A DNA stretch of 64,000 bases from assembly GCF_037392515.1 (NCBI RefSeq), contig NC_090295.1, forward strand, positions 13,473,001-13,537,000, in the 5' to 3' direction. How positions within the stretch are numbered: position 1 is the first letter of the stretch; every line of letters begins with the position of its first letter. The position numbers and the translations under genes were made by a program. The notes beneath the pieces were generated by a model. It did not search any database. It had not been told where the DNA came from and was given only the letters and a program-made list of their open reading frames with translations. This document shows, in pieces, positions 33,001 to 44,683 of the stretch. Source of the DNA: Haliotis asinina. Its lineage: Eukaryota > Mollusca > Gastropoda > Lepetellida > Haliotidae.

Positions 33001-34582
33001 GCTGGTGGTTGTGAAGTTGCGTCAAGGCGTGGTCTTGCGGTCATGAAAGTTGTTCTCCTGGGCCGTGGCGATTACCGTAGTAAACCGGAGTTTGATCGCA
33101 TAGTCGTGTTACCACAGCGTACTAAGGGTCGTTTACGGCCTACTAGAAGAACTAGGGTCGACCACGTTCAAACTACGGTAACAGCTGTGTCTTGGCATTC
33201 AAGCTAACTGTAGAACATATGTTTGGGGGTGGGGGTTGTCTAACCATGGCCAAATCATGGAGTTGCGGCAGTGCGGTCACAACTACGGTGATGTAGGTTG
33301 AACTACGCTTAAACGCTTAAATACGTCCAACTGCGTTTACCTTGGGTCAAATACGGGCCCACTACGGTCAACTACCCGCGTGTCTTAAGATGTGACCGCT
33401 GCTGTGTTCCGCCCAAAAAACATGGCGGCATGATCATCGTAAGTCTTGCTTATAGGAGGTAGGATGCGACGAGAAAAGTTAGGCTGCATAAAAAATAAAT
33501 GTTTCTCGGGCACATTTTTTTCATAAGCAACGAGGGTGGTAGGACTTGTTTTTAATAGAAAAAATGTGACGAGGGAGGAATAGAGTATTATTTTTTCACT
33601 CAGAAAAACACCTTGGAAAGTTTATAAGCACGTTATAATGGGTTGTAGATTCAGCCACACTCGTTCTTACAGACATTCATACTTTTAGTGGACAAATGGA
33701 TGATCGGGACGCCAAAGTCAAAATGATTAATTTAAATGGCAATAAAAAGTTGTTACGTGCACAAAAAGGTGTCACGCAGATGCGCGAGAAACATTCCACC
33801 TTTTTATTTAGCCTTTCTATATCTTAGGCTTACGAGAACCCTGGGGCTTGTTTCACAAAGCAGTATTAAAGTTATGGCTGTCGTAACCCGCATACTTTAA
33901 CATGGCCTTACAACCATCTCAGAGTTACGATGACTTTGTGAAATGGGCTCCTAGACAGACGATCACCTTGAGCAGATGACCAAAGGACCACATGATATGA
34001 GTTCCAGTCTGTCATGTAAATATACATTTTTGACAAAGGTAGGTAAGATAATCTGTCACAAATGTACCACAGTGTGATATAAAATGTATTTTAAGTTTTA
34101 TAGAAAACTCTCACTTTGAAAGTGAATTCATTTTTGTTTTAAAGGGGAAGCACTCATCCTGCTCACAAACATAAATTTATCGTTTTTTTTCAGGATCAAG
34201 GGAGGTAATCGTTCCTCTCACACTTCCCCGGGGACCAAATGTCTGTCCTCAACTACAGGATGCAATCAACAACGACCTCCGATCACGTGTTCGAGGCGCA
34301 GTTAGAATAGGCGTTACCATCATTCCCACCTTAAGACTGGAGTGTACATTCCAGAACCTGAATCAGAATCAAAACCAGAATCAGAACTGGAATCAGAACT
34401 GGAATCAAAACCAGAATCAGAACTGGAATCAGAACTGGAATCAAATCCAGAATCAGAACAGGAATCAGAACCGGAATCAAAACCAGAATCAGAACAGGAA
34501 TCAGAACCGGAATCAAAACCAGAATCAGAACAGGAATCAAAATCGAAACCAGAACCCAAACTGGTTTCAGATTCGGGGCTAG
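30065..34582 (+). CDS. Secreted chitin-binding (CBM14) protein with Asn-rich and Gln/Asn-rich repeats, three exons
   Basis: Exons 30065-30101, 32349-32864 and 34194-34582; both introns are phase 1, giving 313 residues. Residues 1-22 form a signal peptide (MISRDLLVIFGLC/LVVVLPAHC) interrupted by intron 1. Residues 41-94 are a peritrophin-A/CBM14 domain, Cys spacing C-x11-C-x5-C-x11-C-x12-C-x9-C, expected to bind chitin. Residues about 95-180 are NNNNNNFNSRRP-type repeats. Exon 3 begins with a compact segment (GPNVCPQLQDAINNDL ... PTLRLECTF) with two Cys of unknown fold, then a tail of NQNWNQN/NQNRNQN repeats to TAG. The repeat is open in other frames too (Glu-Ser and Ser-Asp readings); spliced phase supports Asn-Gln. 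Likely an extracellular matrix protein (shell, radula or gut lining). Exact name not recognised. Confidence 0.82.
30725..31120 (+). repeat. Degenerate ~45-50-bp minisatellite in intron 1
   Basis: About eight units built from CATTTGTCACTAATGGCATC, TTGCCGTTA and CGACAAACACA, with changing spacing. Confidence 0.8.
31230..31320 (-). mobile_element. SINE family A head fragment
   Basis: The + strand shows GTGGGATCGAACCCCAGTC (complement of box B) and CTCAGTCTACTAAACCGCG (complement of box A). Confidence 0.75.
31738..31855 (+). mobile_element. SINE family A, first of three in a row
   Basis: CGGTTTCAACTGCCCACATG, ATATTTGGAATATTTCTAAA and AGCAGCATTAAACCAAGCTC; the head is truncated. It is followed directly by (CAAGA)n. 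Confidence 0.7.
31854..31887 (+). repeat. (AAGAC)n microsatellite
   Basis: About six uninterrupted AAGAC units in the place of the usual CTCA tail of the preceding SINE. Confidence 0.9.
31990..32115 (+). mobile_element. SINE family A, second of three
   Basis: CAGTTTCGATTCATTACCTG, GATATTGCCGGAATATTGC and AAAAGCGTTGTAATACCAC. Confidence 0.75.
32131..32266 (+). mobile_element. SINE family A, third of three, well preserved head
   Basis: GGTAGCCTAGTGGTTAAAGC (box A), CCAGGGTTCGATTCTCCAC (box B), and a tail GAATATTGCTAAAAGCGGCG then TAAAACCAAACTCACC. The middle is shortened. It ends 83 bp before exon 2. Confidence 0.9.
33000..33390 (+). repeat. Degenerate short-motif repeats in intron 2
   Basis: The heptamer CTACGGT or its complement ACCGTAG, and near variants, recur at least seven times (for example near 33073, 33171, 33282, 33311, 33363). 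Spacing is irregular. Function unknown. Confidence 0.45.
33843..33951. mobile_element. Fold-back/MITE-like element, family of GGGGC...TTTCACAAA ends
   Basis: Left end GGGGCTTGTTTCACAAAG, right end CTTTGTGAAATGGGCTCC, with GTCGTAAC and GTTACGA inside. It shares ends with the element at 56951-57098. Diverged. Confidence 0.7.
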
Positions 34583-36016
34583 TCATGGTAAAAAATGTGT
34601 ATATTTCATGAATTACATTTGTCTTTTTCTAAAAACGTAAACATTCATAGAAATCTTTTAAAGTTAAACTTTTGGGGATCAGCAAGAATACATCGGGTTA
34701 TCAGGAGTGTAGATATAAGAAAGACTCCGTTCTGACCGTCGGATGTCTTCAATTAAAGCAAATGAATTACAACTATTAATAGCATCGACAGTGTTTAAGG
34801 TACGTCGTGAGAAGTATAAGCTATACTATACTCAAATCTGCAATCTATCTAATCACAGATTTGACGTAATAGAGTTCATGATGCTGTTTGGGTGACGGTG
34901 AAGCTGTACTGTATTTTCTGTCTTGATATTTTTCTATTTCTTCTTTAAGCATTTACGCAGACGGACCTCTATCAAACTAAGCCTGCGTTGGTCAAGTCAC
35001 ATGACCTCACGTGAAGTGTCAAGGACAACTCCCACAGCCGCATTTACTACACCTCAAGATTGAATTTATTGTTTTTATTTCTGTATGTCGAATGTTTACA
35101 GTTCGTTTGAGTATACATAATAAAATATATCTACCATATCCAATATATAGTCTAGTTATTCGACTACTGCAAAGGAAAGGTCGACATGTCCGAGTCCAAT
35201 GACAGCCAGAAATAAAGACCTCTCGGGCACCCTCAGGCTCCCTCGGGTCCACTCGGGTCCAGTCGGCTTATACGGTTGACTGGATAATGCTTTCACTGAT
35301 GTTTAACGCGACACTTAGCAGCATTCGGGCATATGACGGCGGTCTGTAAATACACTTTAGAACAAACGAAACGCAAGCTTTTAGATAGAAGACATAAATA
35401 CGAACATTTACTTTGTGAGGTTTCATTGTTTTCGGAGGTAGCGTGTCTTTTGCACTTCAGTATATTTACAGACCAACCTCGATCAGTTCGAACAATTTGA
35501 ACACCAATTATTATCCGGATCAAATCAGACAACCCCGACAATTCAAACTCGGATCTTGACTGCTTACTGGATATTATAAACCTTCAAAAAGCGTCACTCT
35601 GTTGTTCTCGGGGGACACTTTTTCGGGTCGCACAAGACAACAGGCATATCTGACGTCTTCTGTGTTTGAAATAACGATGACGTTACAATTCACCACGCTG
35701 TGTCTTAAGCGCAATAGGATCCAGTGATCTTAGATTCGAACTCCTGAACGGTTTTAATAATGATCCTTAGTTTACAATTGCCGCGATCGTTGTTAAAACC
35801 TAAGACCTGTGTCTCTTCATGTATTTATAGTTTGTAGCCACTCGCTCATTTTCACTTTTACAGGTGAACATAGTCTTTATTTCCCGAGGGAGATGGCGCT
35901 ATTTAGTGGACCACCAGCTGTTTACGTCTTCATAAGATTTGCTTGAGTGAGCATGGTTTCACGCCGCTTTTAACTCATAACTCTCATAAAACCACCATTG
36001 GAGGTACAAGAGCAAA
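34583..36016. other. 3' flank of the chitin-binding gene and intergenic DNA
   Basis: ATTAAA at 34752 is a possible poly(A) signal. A decayed SINE B tail piece lies at 35290-35350 (GACGGCGGTCTGTAAATACA) and a SINE A tail at 35943-35985. TCGGGTCCACTCGGGTCC near 35240 is a short local repeat. Confidence 0.5.
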
Positions 36017-36283
36017 GTGAGTGAGTGAGTTTAGGTTTTCGCCGCACTCAGCAATATTCCAGCTATGTGGCGGCCTGTAAATAACCGAGTCAGGATCAGA
36101 TAATCCTGTGATCAACAGCATGAGCATCGATCTGCGCAATTGGGAACGATGACATGTGTCAAACAAGTGAGGGAGGCCGACACCAGCCGATCCCGTTAGT
36201 CGCCTCTTACGGCACGTATAGTCGCCTTTTATGGCAAGCATGGGTTGCTGAATGCCTATTCTACCCTGAGACCTTCACGGGTC
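36017..36283 (-). mobile_element. SINE family B, near full length
   Basis: GTGAGTGAGTGAGTTTAGG to CCTTCACGGGTC, with moderate divergence. No convincing target duplication. Confidence 0.92.
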
Positions 36284-36399
36284 ATAAGAGAAAAGAATAT
36301 ACAATAATAACAATATAAATATAAGCATGCATCATTAAGATGAGTTATTTACGTAACAATTCAAACAGGTGATGAGAGGTATAAAGTGATAAGCATTTG

Positions 36400-36640
36400 C
36401 TAATTTTAAAGTTGACAGGCGACATAACCTTGCTAAGAGATGATAAATTGGCCCAACTGTGATATTTTGGGGAGGAGGGAGTGTGTGTGCGTGTTAGTGA
36501 TTTCCTGTAAGAATTATGTGACATACATTTAAAAAGATAATGGAATACGTCACCAACTAAGTTGCAGTTGCATAATCTACATATTCTTTCTTCTCTCGGT
36601 ATGTTCTGGCATCTGCCAGTTTCGATCGGAAGGTTTAGGT
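36400..36640 (-). mobile_element. LINE ORF2 C-terminal zinc-finger-like fragment
   Basis: The complement reads NIPREERICRLCNCNLVGDV then FHYLFKCMSHNSYRKSL, the C-x2-C...H...C tail common after LINE reverse transcriptases (GDEFHYLF-C). It faces the + strand LINE at 36730 head to head. Confidence 0.7.
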
Positions 36641-36729
36641 TTGACAGTGTGTGTGTGTGTTTTTAAGTATTGATAACAGAATCCCTTAGAACTGGAACTT
36701 TATCTTCTTGCCATTTTTAAATAAACTGA

Positions 36730-38320
36730 TCTGTTTTACAATGCTTAGTACAAAAGTATCTTACAAAGACCAGCGGTCGTTTTTACTGTTTGCTTGTTGA
36801 TTTCGAAAATGCGTTTGATTCTGTCAAGAGAAAATTGCTATGGTACTCTGTATTGAAAAGAGGCATCCATGGTAAAATGTTCAATGTCTTGTTTGATATA
36901 TATTCAAATGTAAAATCTGCTGTTAAAATGACAAATTCTCCAATATCCAGTTATTTTGATACACTGAGCGGCGGGAAACAGGGATGTGTGCTCTCTACTT
37001 TGCTTTTCTCGTTATTTGTGGTATAACTTGAAAATATACTGTATGAATTTGATGTTAGGGGAATTTTTGTTGGTCAAGAATTTATGGATATAATGTTGTT
37101 ATTTTACGTTGGCGACTTGTGTCTTTTTGATGACTTACTTAAACACTATAGTATTAAATGGGGATTAAATGGTAATTTAGATAAGACAGAAATACTAGTG
37201 TTTAGAAACGGGGGTAAGCTGAGGGAGACGGAAAAATGGATGTTTGGAAGGTTAAAATACCAACGTATTATAAATATTTAGGAACTGTATTTTGTAACAA
37301 CCTATGCTGGTCTAAGGGAATCAATGTGCTTGTTCAGAAAGCCAATAATGCGTTATTTTCAGTCAACACCTACAGTATAAGTAAAAAAACCCATCTCTCC
37401 TACTGTTTTGTTTAAGATCTTTGACACACAGATAAAAACAATTCTACTTTTTTTCCAGCGAAATATGTTTTTCCCCCCCAAATTCAATGTGTTGAACGTT
37501 TCCACATTACATTTTGTAAACATGTTTAAGGTGTTGGGTATTATGTCCCAAAATGATGCTGCTTTGGGTGAATGTGGTAGACATGGTCCGTTTATTGACT
37601 ACCATAAACGATATATTACGTACTGGTTAAAATTGTTAGCAATGCCAACTGTTAGATATCCAAAGCAATGTTATTTATTATGTAAATCATTATATTAGAT
37701 GAATGTAATCGTATCACTTGGGCATCAAAGATAAAAGACCTACTATTTAGTTATGGCTTTGGTTTAGTGTGGATCACACACGAAGTGGGCGATAAAAACA
37801 TGTTTCTCAATACTTTTGTACAGAGATTTAAAAACTGTAATCAACAAAATTGGTTCTCTAGAATTTGTGATTCAAGTGAATTATGTAATATTAAGGAATA
37901 TAAATCGCTATTGTCAATCGAATGTTATTTGTGTGCTACCCCAGAAAGAGAATACAGAAGGCTTTTATGTCTATTAGGTACATGTGAGCTCCCTTTAATG
38001 GTCATTGATAGATGGTGCGGTATCCTCTACTGTAATAGTTTATGCATCTTGTGCGCTAGGTTGTATGGAAGGTGAATACCACTTCCTTCTAAAATGTCCA
38101 TTGTATGACCATCTCAGATCAAAATGTATACCAAGATATTATTGTAATCCACCCATGATATTCAAGTTTAAAACTCCTTTAACATGTAATAAGATAAACA
38201 TTATGTTGAACTGTGTAAGATATATTAAGGAAGCTCTATTACCCAGGAACTCCCATCTGTCATCATGATGATATTGTTTTTATATCATGTTGTACATGGG
38301 TCCTTTGCCTTTATGCCGAA
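36730..38320 (+). mobile_element. LINE, decayed, reverse transcriptase to 3' end
   Basis: CLLVDFENAFDSVKRKLLW is motif A and LSGGKQGCVLSTLLFSLFV motif B. MLLFYVGDLCLF stands for the YADD box (Gly replaces one Asp). The C-terminal part has CMEGEYHFLLKCPLYDHLRS. It ends with AATAAAGAAACTG (about 38310). Several stops and shifts; reads as one ancestral ORF2. Clade not settled. Confidence 0.8.
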
Positions 38321-38984
38321 TAAAGAAACTGAAAATTGTCATTTTTGAATAAACTGATCTGTTAGGATTTTTTTTTGCTTTAAAAACTAAGGACTTTGTG
38401 GAAGATGCCGAGGGATTTACATATACTCATGGAAAAATTTAAGGGAACGCATGTTTCTTTGGGCAATTCAATATTTCTGTTTACTAACTTCAGCGTCGTG
38501 TATTGTCGTTTTCGTGAAGAGCAGTTCACTCAAACTCACCATAATGCTTTCCATGCATGTGCACTACATGGTCCTAAAGTTACATGCACTTAGATTTACA
38601 CGTGACGTGTATGTGCACTGCATACCAAAACATAAGTCTCGTTAAGCGCAGTACTATGTGTAATGCGTTGACCTACTTTCTTCAGGACCACTATTTCTCT
38701 CGACCAAACGCTGCCCTATACTGATTTTGTTGATGTGGTTAAAACTGAATGATATTAAACAGGACTGCTTAAAATGACATCTTTTGGCATTTGTTAAATC
38801 AAAACTGTATTTTCCCCGTCATTTGATAAACATCAAAGGTATATTTCTGCATGTACTTTATAAGGAGGGGTTTCAAGAAGCACTCGTAAAATGGGTTTCT
38901 TTATCGGCCAGACAGCTGGTTAAACCGTAGTTATCTTTTCCTGGTGACACTGAGAGCTCTTTGAAAACATCACAGCGATTGGTG

Positions 38985-39136
38985 TAAAATGCCCGCCGTC
39001 TTTCAATTTTGAATACTACCACCCAGCCAACATTCAGTTAACATCCATTGGAACGAGCCTCGTTTTGGGATCCAGCAACCGAGGCAAGGTGGGGCGGAGA
39101 ACGAGAGAGCTACATTATCTGCCTTCACAACGTTTG
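38985..39136 (+). promoter_or_regulatory. Candidate promoter/5' non-coding exon of the Tudor-knot/transposase gene
   Basis: A locally GC-rich patch ending at a good donor, CACAACGTTTG/GTGAGT (39136/39137). A matching acceptor with pyrimidine tract lies at 40331-40345, five bases before the ATG at 40351. No TATA box seen. Inference from splice signals only. Confidence 0.4.
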
Positions 39137-40350
39137 GTGAGTTGATTGTGATTGCATTTCGGTTTAGACTTGCACATAGCATATCAAGGTACAACTACAT
39201 ATGTGCAAAACGTTATTTACTGAGTTATGAGAAGAAATATGACAAGTGTAAATATTGAGTCGAACTTGGGTTATTCCACTGTGACAATGCCATAGGTGAC
39301 GAAGGTTTAGACAGGGACGATAACTCTTATGTGTTTACATTTTGTAGAAATCAGAGTGATGAGTTGGCATATCCGTCCAGTCAAAAATGACAAAACTTCC
39401 AAATATGATTTGAGCGTTTTCAACACGTTTAAGTTTAAGTAATGACTACTGAAACGTCCTGCCATGAAATACGAAGCCAAGTCCAATTTTTAAGGAAAAA
39501 AGTGGCAAAATTTACATTTTCATTGAATAATTTTACAATTTTCATATCGAGGCACAGATTTACCGTTTTATGTATATTTCCAAAGAGAACACAAGGTACT
39601 ACTAATAAATGGGTTAGAAAAGTCAAATAATTTTCTGTGAAATTCTGTTTTGTGGTCAACATAATCTGAAATGTACAGAAGCCACATCAGTCTAAGTAAA
39701 CTTAGTCTCAATATTATTTGTTACACTCCTCTATTGAGTCTAACAAAGCATAGTAAGAGGTCACATCAGGTAACCTTTCAGATTGACGAATCACAACATT
39801 GCTTACCAAACCCCAAGAGTGAACATTTGCACATACCTTTTGAACTTAATGGTTTATAACTCTCAAAATAAATTTTGACAAATACCCGAATTGAAATTTG
39901 TTATATTTGATATGTTAACAAAGGATTACCAGTGTTGTTAACATGTAAGTTTATGATCTTTTCTTGTATCATGTATCATGGTGCAAGAAGTGTTACACAT
40001 TTGTAGTCAAGTAGCACTTGGTAGATCTGTGTCATATCTACAACAATTGCTGAAAATTTCCCAAGTGGATAGCATATTATCAAAGTTATACTACTATAGT
40101 CTTCAAATACCTCATGTCTCAAAATTGTAGAAAACATTTCTTCCAAAGAACTGTAAAGACAAATGTTTTATACCTACATATTTGTTAAACCATAGTTTTT
40201 AAAAAAATATTTTACAGTATTCTCAGAAAATAGAAGAGACAAACCACTCAATATGAAAAAACAAAAGTAAACTTTGAGTTAATCCCCACATTTATGAAAT
40301 CCAAATGGTTTTCAAATCATTTATATGCTGATTTCCCTTTGTCAGCCAGA

Positions 40351-43300
40351 ATGCCACCAACGCTGAGGCTGAAGGAAGCTCTAGATTACTCTAGACTGAA
40401 CACTGGACCATCGTTTAGGCTGCCAAACCCCAGGAGAACATGGAAGGAGAAAGGCTGGAGAAGTTCACAGCTTTTTGATGTCAGGATTATTGAGTCTAAA
40501 ACAGATGCAGATGGAACTGATTTGGTCAAAGTTCACTATGTAGGGTTTTCCAGTAAGTTTGACCAGTGGGTGAAGGCATCTGATACTGTAACTAGGTCAT
40601 CTCTTACAAGCAATGACCCCAAGGATGTTTTTCTTTTCAATGTCTTGTCCTCAGTGAGGGACAATCTCACTGTTTCCAGAGGGTTAGATTCTCGTGTTGT
40701 AATTCGGATACCAATTGCATCACCAGATGTTACCACCTCACTTACTGATATTGCTCGAGAAGTGCCATCAGTTTCCAGTTATGTAAGACATGAGTTCAGG
40801 TTCAATGATGTCCATGGCCCAGACATTTTGTTTGGAAAGGATTGGTGGTATAGAATTGTGAACAAAGCAAATGATTTTGCTTATGTCAATAGGGAAACTG
40901 TTTTGTTCGGTTACTACGAGAGAAAGATGCGTGAGGAGTACACCTTGAACAATGACCTTAAGCTGGTTCATAGAGGTTTCATGTTTTTCCTGATATTTGT
41001 GAAGGGAAAGGGAAACAGAAATGAGCTGTGTCTCTTAAGACAACTGATTGAACAACTTCACAACTGATTGAACATTTTTATGTCATTTTCCTTGCTCTTC
41101 ACTCACCATTTCACAGAGGCTGCTTGAAACTTGCAATTGCCCATGTGTAATGTAACAAAATATATGTTTCAGTTGTCAAGGAGACAGACTTGGAGAACAA
41201 AATTCTACAAGTTGGTAAAATAAGTTTTAATTCTTGTATTTCTGTTGTTTGCTCATGTTGCCATTGAAAGATAATTGTTTCAGTTCACAGTCGTTTCAAA
41301 TACTCTGGGGATGTATATGTATTAGCTAGCTTAGATATGAGTTGGCCAAGGATTTTGTTTTTGTGCTGCTGTATTGGATACTGCACAATTGTGCCACGTA
41401 GAAATATGACTAGGAGATCAGGAATGACTTTGCCATCAAAAGCAATTGACATAAGGGTATCAAAACTCTCACTTTTTCAGGAATATAAGAGATTAACACC
41501 CAAGAAAAACACATTTTCCACAGATATATGCAACAAAATAATAACCGTTCTGTGTAAACAAAATCAGATTGACTGCAGTATTGTTGAGTATGGAAAAATG
41601 TCATCTACACTGGCTTCCTATTTGAAAAACCTTGTTTCAAGGCATGACAGAACTAGACGTAAGGGTGGGAGGCAGTACAAGTCTCTGTTAAGTACATGGG
41701 AGAAGGAAAAATATTCCTTCACAGTATTTGTGTCTGAACACAGCATAAAAACATCAAAATCAAGATTGTTCAATAGTGTTTCATACTTACACAAGTACAA
41801 ATCATCTATAAGGAAAGCCAAATCCTTACTCTTGCAAAATATCAATCTCAGGAAAAAGGTTCAGTTCCTATCTACAAAATTGTTAAATGTGCAAAGAGGA
41901 AACTTGCCTTCAAATATGTCCAATAGACGCTCATTAAAATTACATTTTCCAAGTGGGCAAGTGTCCAGGTCCCAGAGGTATAAAAGGAAGCACATGATTG
42001 TAAGAGACTGTAAACAGTCTTTAACATTTTTGGACAGATATAACCTAGAACCCACATCAGTTCAAGCTGTAGACAGTGAAGGAAGGCAAATCCAGATATC
42101 TATGAAGGAGAACATGGTCAAGGAAACATTTACTCCTGATGTGGAATTGAATAAAGTTGTTTATGTGAAAGATTCAGAGGGTATTTCAAACAAGGCATAC
42201 CATGAACTATCTATGATAGTACCTTCCCTTCCTAGGTCGCACAAGGTTCTTAAAAAAATAAAGGAATGCAACGAAAATGTTTTAATTCATGACACACCAT
42301 ATCCAAGCTTTGGGGTTCAGCAGTCTTTGAAAGAAAGACTCATTAACTGTGTTTCACACATTCTAGAAATGAAGCATGACACCACTATCAGCATTTTGCA
42401 AACAAAACGTATTCATGTGAAACTTACAGGTGATGGAACACAGTTTGGGAGAAGGAGAACTCTTATCAATTTTGGGTTCACGATACTGGATGATATGCTC
42501 TGTACTTCAGTAAAGGGGAACCATCTGTTAGCAGTATTTTCTGCAAAGGAAACTTATGATTGTGTTTCAGCTGCTCTTTCTCAAATTATTGAAGAAGCTA
42601 GGAACTTAAAATATATTTATCTTGATGGTGTATGTTTTCAAGTCAGGTTTTATCTGGGAGGGGATTTGAAATTTCTTAATATGATATCTGGAATTGGTTC
42701 CTGTTCATGTAAACACAGTTGTCTGTGGTGTAAATGTCCAGCTTCAGACAGACATGATACTACTTTGCAGTGGTCAGTGACTGATATGAATCATGGGGCC
42801 CGAACAATAGAGGAGATCACTGAGTTGGCCAGAAAGAAATCACCCAATTTAAACTGTGTCCACACTCCCCTCTTTGATTTTATACCTCTCTGGAGGAGAG
42901 TACCTGACATGCTACACCTGTACCTTCGCATTTCAGACCAGTTGGTGAAGCATTTGATTTCAGAACTCAGGTTGAAGGACAACATTCTCAGATGCACCAG
43001 TACCTACACCAGAGCCAAATGCTCTAATGTTGCAAAATTTGAAAATTTTGTTCAAGGATTAGGAGTTGATTTTCAATTCAGAAATGACAGGGAGTCTGGT
43101 AGGTTTACATTTAGAGATTTTACGGGTCCTGAGCACAGGAAAATTGCAGATAACATAGCCCTTGCTGATTTCATTCCCCAACATCCAAAGTTACAGTTGA
43201 TATCTTTTTTGTGGAGTGAGCTGACAGATATTCTTCTTCAGCTTCAACAAGAAAGATTTGAACATAGTGACATTTTAGCTCTTGATGAGAGATGCAAAAG

Positions 43301-43628
43301 GTGGGTGGCCACTTTTGGACTTGTTTACCAAAGCAAAGATGTGACGCCTTATATGCATATTTTAGCATATCACATCACAGATATGCTTAAATTGCATGGC
43401 AATTTGGTGTCATTCAGCCAACAAGGATTTGAAAAGTTAAATGACAATACAACTAAATGGTATTTTCATTGTACATCTCATAAGGGCAGGGAAGCCCTCA
43501 AGCAAATCATTCTGAAACAGAACAGACTTGAATCCTTTGAATGCTGTAAAAGAGTTGTACTGAGAGCAAAATGTTCTGTATGTGACAGTTGTGGCCACAA
43601 TAAGAGGTCATGTAACCTCAGTGACTGA
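40351..43628 (+). CDS. Tudor-knot domain joined to an unusual DDE/RNase H-fold transposase-like protein, about 1003 residues, three coding exons
   Basis: Proposed exons 40351-40975, 41173-41214 and 41284-43628; phases agree throughout (1, 1). Residues 40-80 resemble a Tudor-knot/chromo-barrel (LFDVRIIESKTD, VKVHYVGFSSKFDQW). Numbering from the Met at 41337: acidic residues D366 (KLTGDGTQFGRR), D443 (FYLGGDLKFL) and E699 (FSQQGFEKLND) are candidate catalytic residues. A Cys cluster (456-467, CSCKHSCLWCKC) follows the second, and a zinc-knuckle-like CDSCGHNKRSC ends the protein. The layout recalls RAG1/Transib, hAT and MULE enzymes, in which a Cys/His insert follows the second Asp. Similar proteins occur in cnidarians and other animals as I recall, but I cannot name the superfamily. 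No stop or shift interrupts 781 codons in the last exon, so this copy is young or under selection. Confidence 0.68.
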
Positions 43629-44021
43629 GACATGGTGTAGGTAATATTTGAAGTAGATCACTACAACAGAACTGTTTAATGCAGTATGGTAGTTAAGCAC
43701 TAGTGCTTCCTTCAGTGTCAGTGTCTTTCATCTTTTATCTGCTTTTGAGGTGAGGACGTACTTTGTTCAGAAAGAATGATGAATATGTTTATACTACTTT
43801 TGTTCAGATGGTTATATTTCTGATAGTTGCTTTCGGTGCAACAAATGTAGGTGCAGCCCGATTTACAGTTATTGGACTAAACTTAAAGTTTATCCTAGTT
43901 AACCTGTTTTCAATTTATATATGTTTCAACAAATTTTGAACTGAGGCCGCTGTGTTTTGTTAAACTTATTTCACTGTTTCAAAAACTGAATATATATGAG
44001 CAAAGACTTATGCCATTGTGT
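43629..44021. other. 3' flank of the Tudor-knot/transposase gene
   Basis: AT-rich, no feature until the 53-bp repeat. The best poly(A) signal is AAATAAAAAG near 44475, beyond the repeat. Confidence 0.4.
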
Positions 44022-44230
44022 GTGCAACAGAAGGTATCATTCTGTGTCATGGTTATTTTTCAGAGCTGCACTCTGTGCGACAGAAAGTATCATTCTGTGT
44101 CATGGATATTTTTCAGAGCTGCACTATGTGCAACAGAAGGTATCATTCTGTGTCATGGTTATTTTTCAAAGCTGCACTCTGTGCAACAGAAGGTATCATT
44201 CTTTGTCATGGTTATTTTTCAGAGTTGAAA
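44022..44230 (+). repeat. 53-bp minisatellite, four units
   Basis: GTGCAACAGAAGGTATCATT starts units at 44022, 44075, 44128 and 44181, exactly 53 bp apart, each continuing GTCATGGTTATTTTTCAGAG. Because 53 is not a multiple of 3, each + frame opens and reads the repeat in staggered fashion; those frames are not genes. Confidence 0.95.
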
Positions 44231-44683
44231 GTATTTTATGATTATGACATGCTTTAGCACTGACAGTTACCTTTCTGCAGTCATTGTGTTTTGTGACCCA
44301 TTGAAGTAGTCACTGACATGGCATGTCAAGTGTTTGACAAACAATTTTCTTTTAAGAATTATAACCCAAATAAGAAAAGATCAGGTCCAGTCCATAGGCC
44401 ATATGATATTTAGACATCAAGCGAAATTAACATATTCTGCATTAACTCCATGTATGGCAGCATTCTTAACCCTGAAATAAAAAGGTGCCTGACAAAAGAA
44501 CATTTTGTGTCTTTTTTTAAATGAACTAACTCTCTATCTCTCTCTCTCTCTCTCTCTCAGCAATGTCAAGATGCAATTAACCTTACACCCCCACGGGGCA
44601 TAATGGAACACCCCACTTTAGACGAGACTTTTTCAGTGGGCATGTTTTCACATGCAAACACAACGGTTAAAAACATTGTTAAC

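Noticed and set aside
34320-34611. Open frames reading Glu-Ser (PESE, +) and Ser-Asp (SDSG, minus) repeats
   Set aside because: They are other-frame readings of the NQNWNQN repeat of exon 3; splice phase and the upstream Cys module fix the Asn-Gln frame.
44022-44230. Possible CRISPR-like array of 53-bp units
   Set aside because: Units are contiguous without unique spacers; eukaryotic minisatellite. The same applies to the 73-bp and 27-bp arrays.
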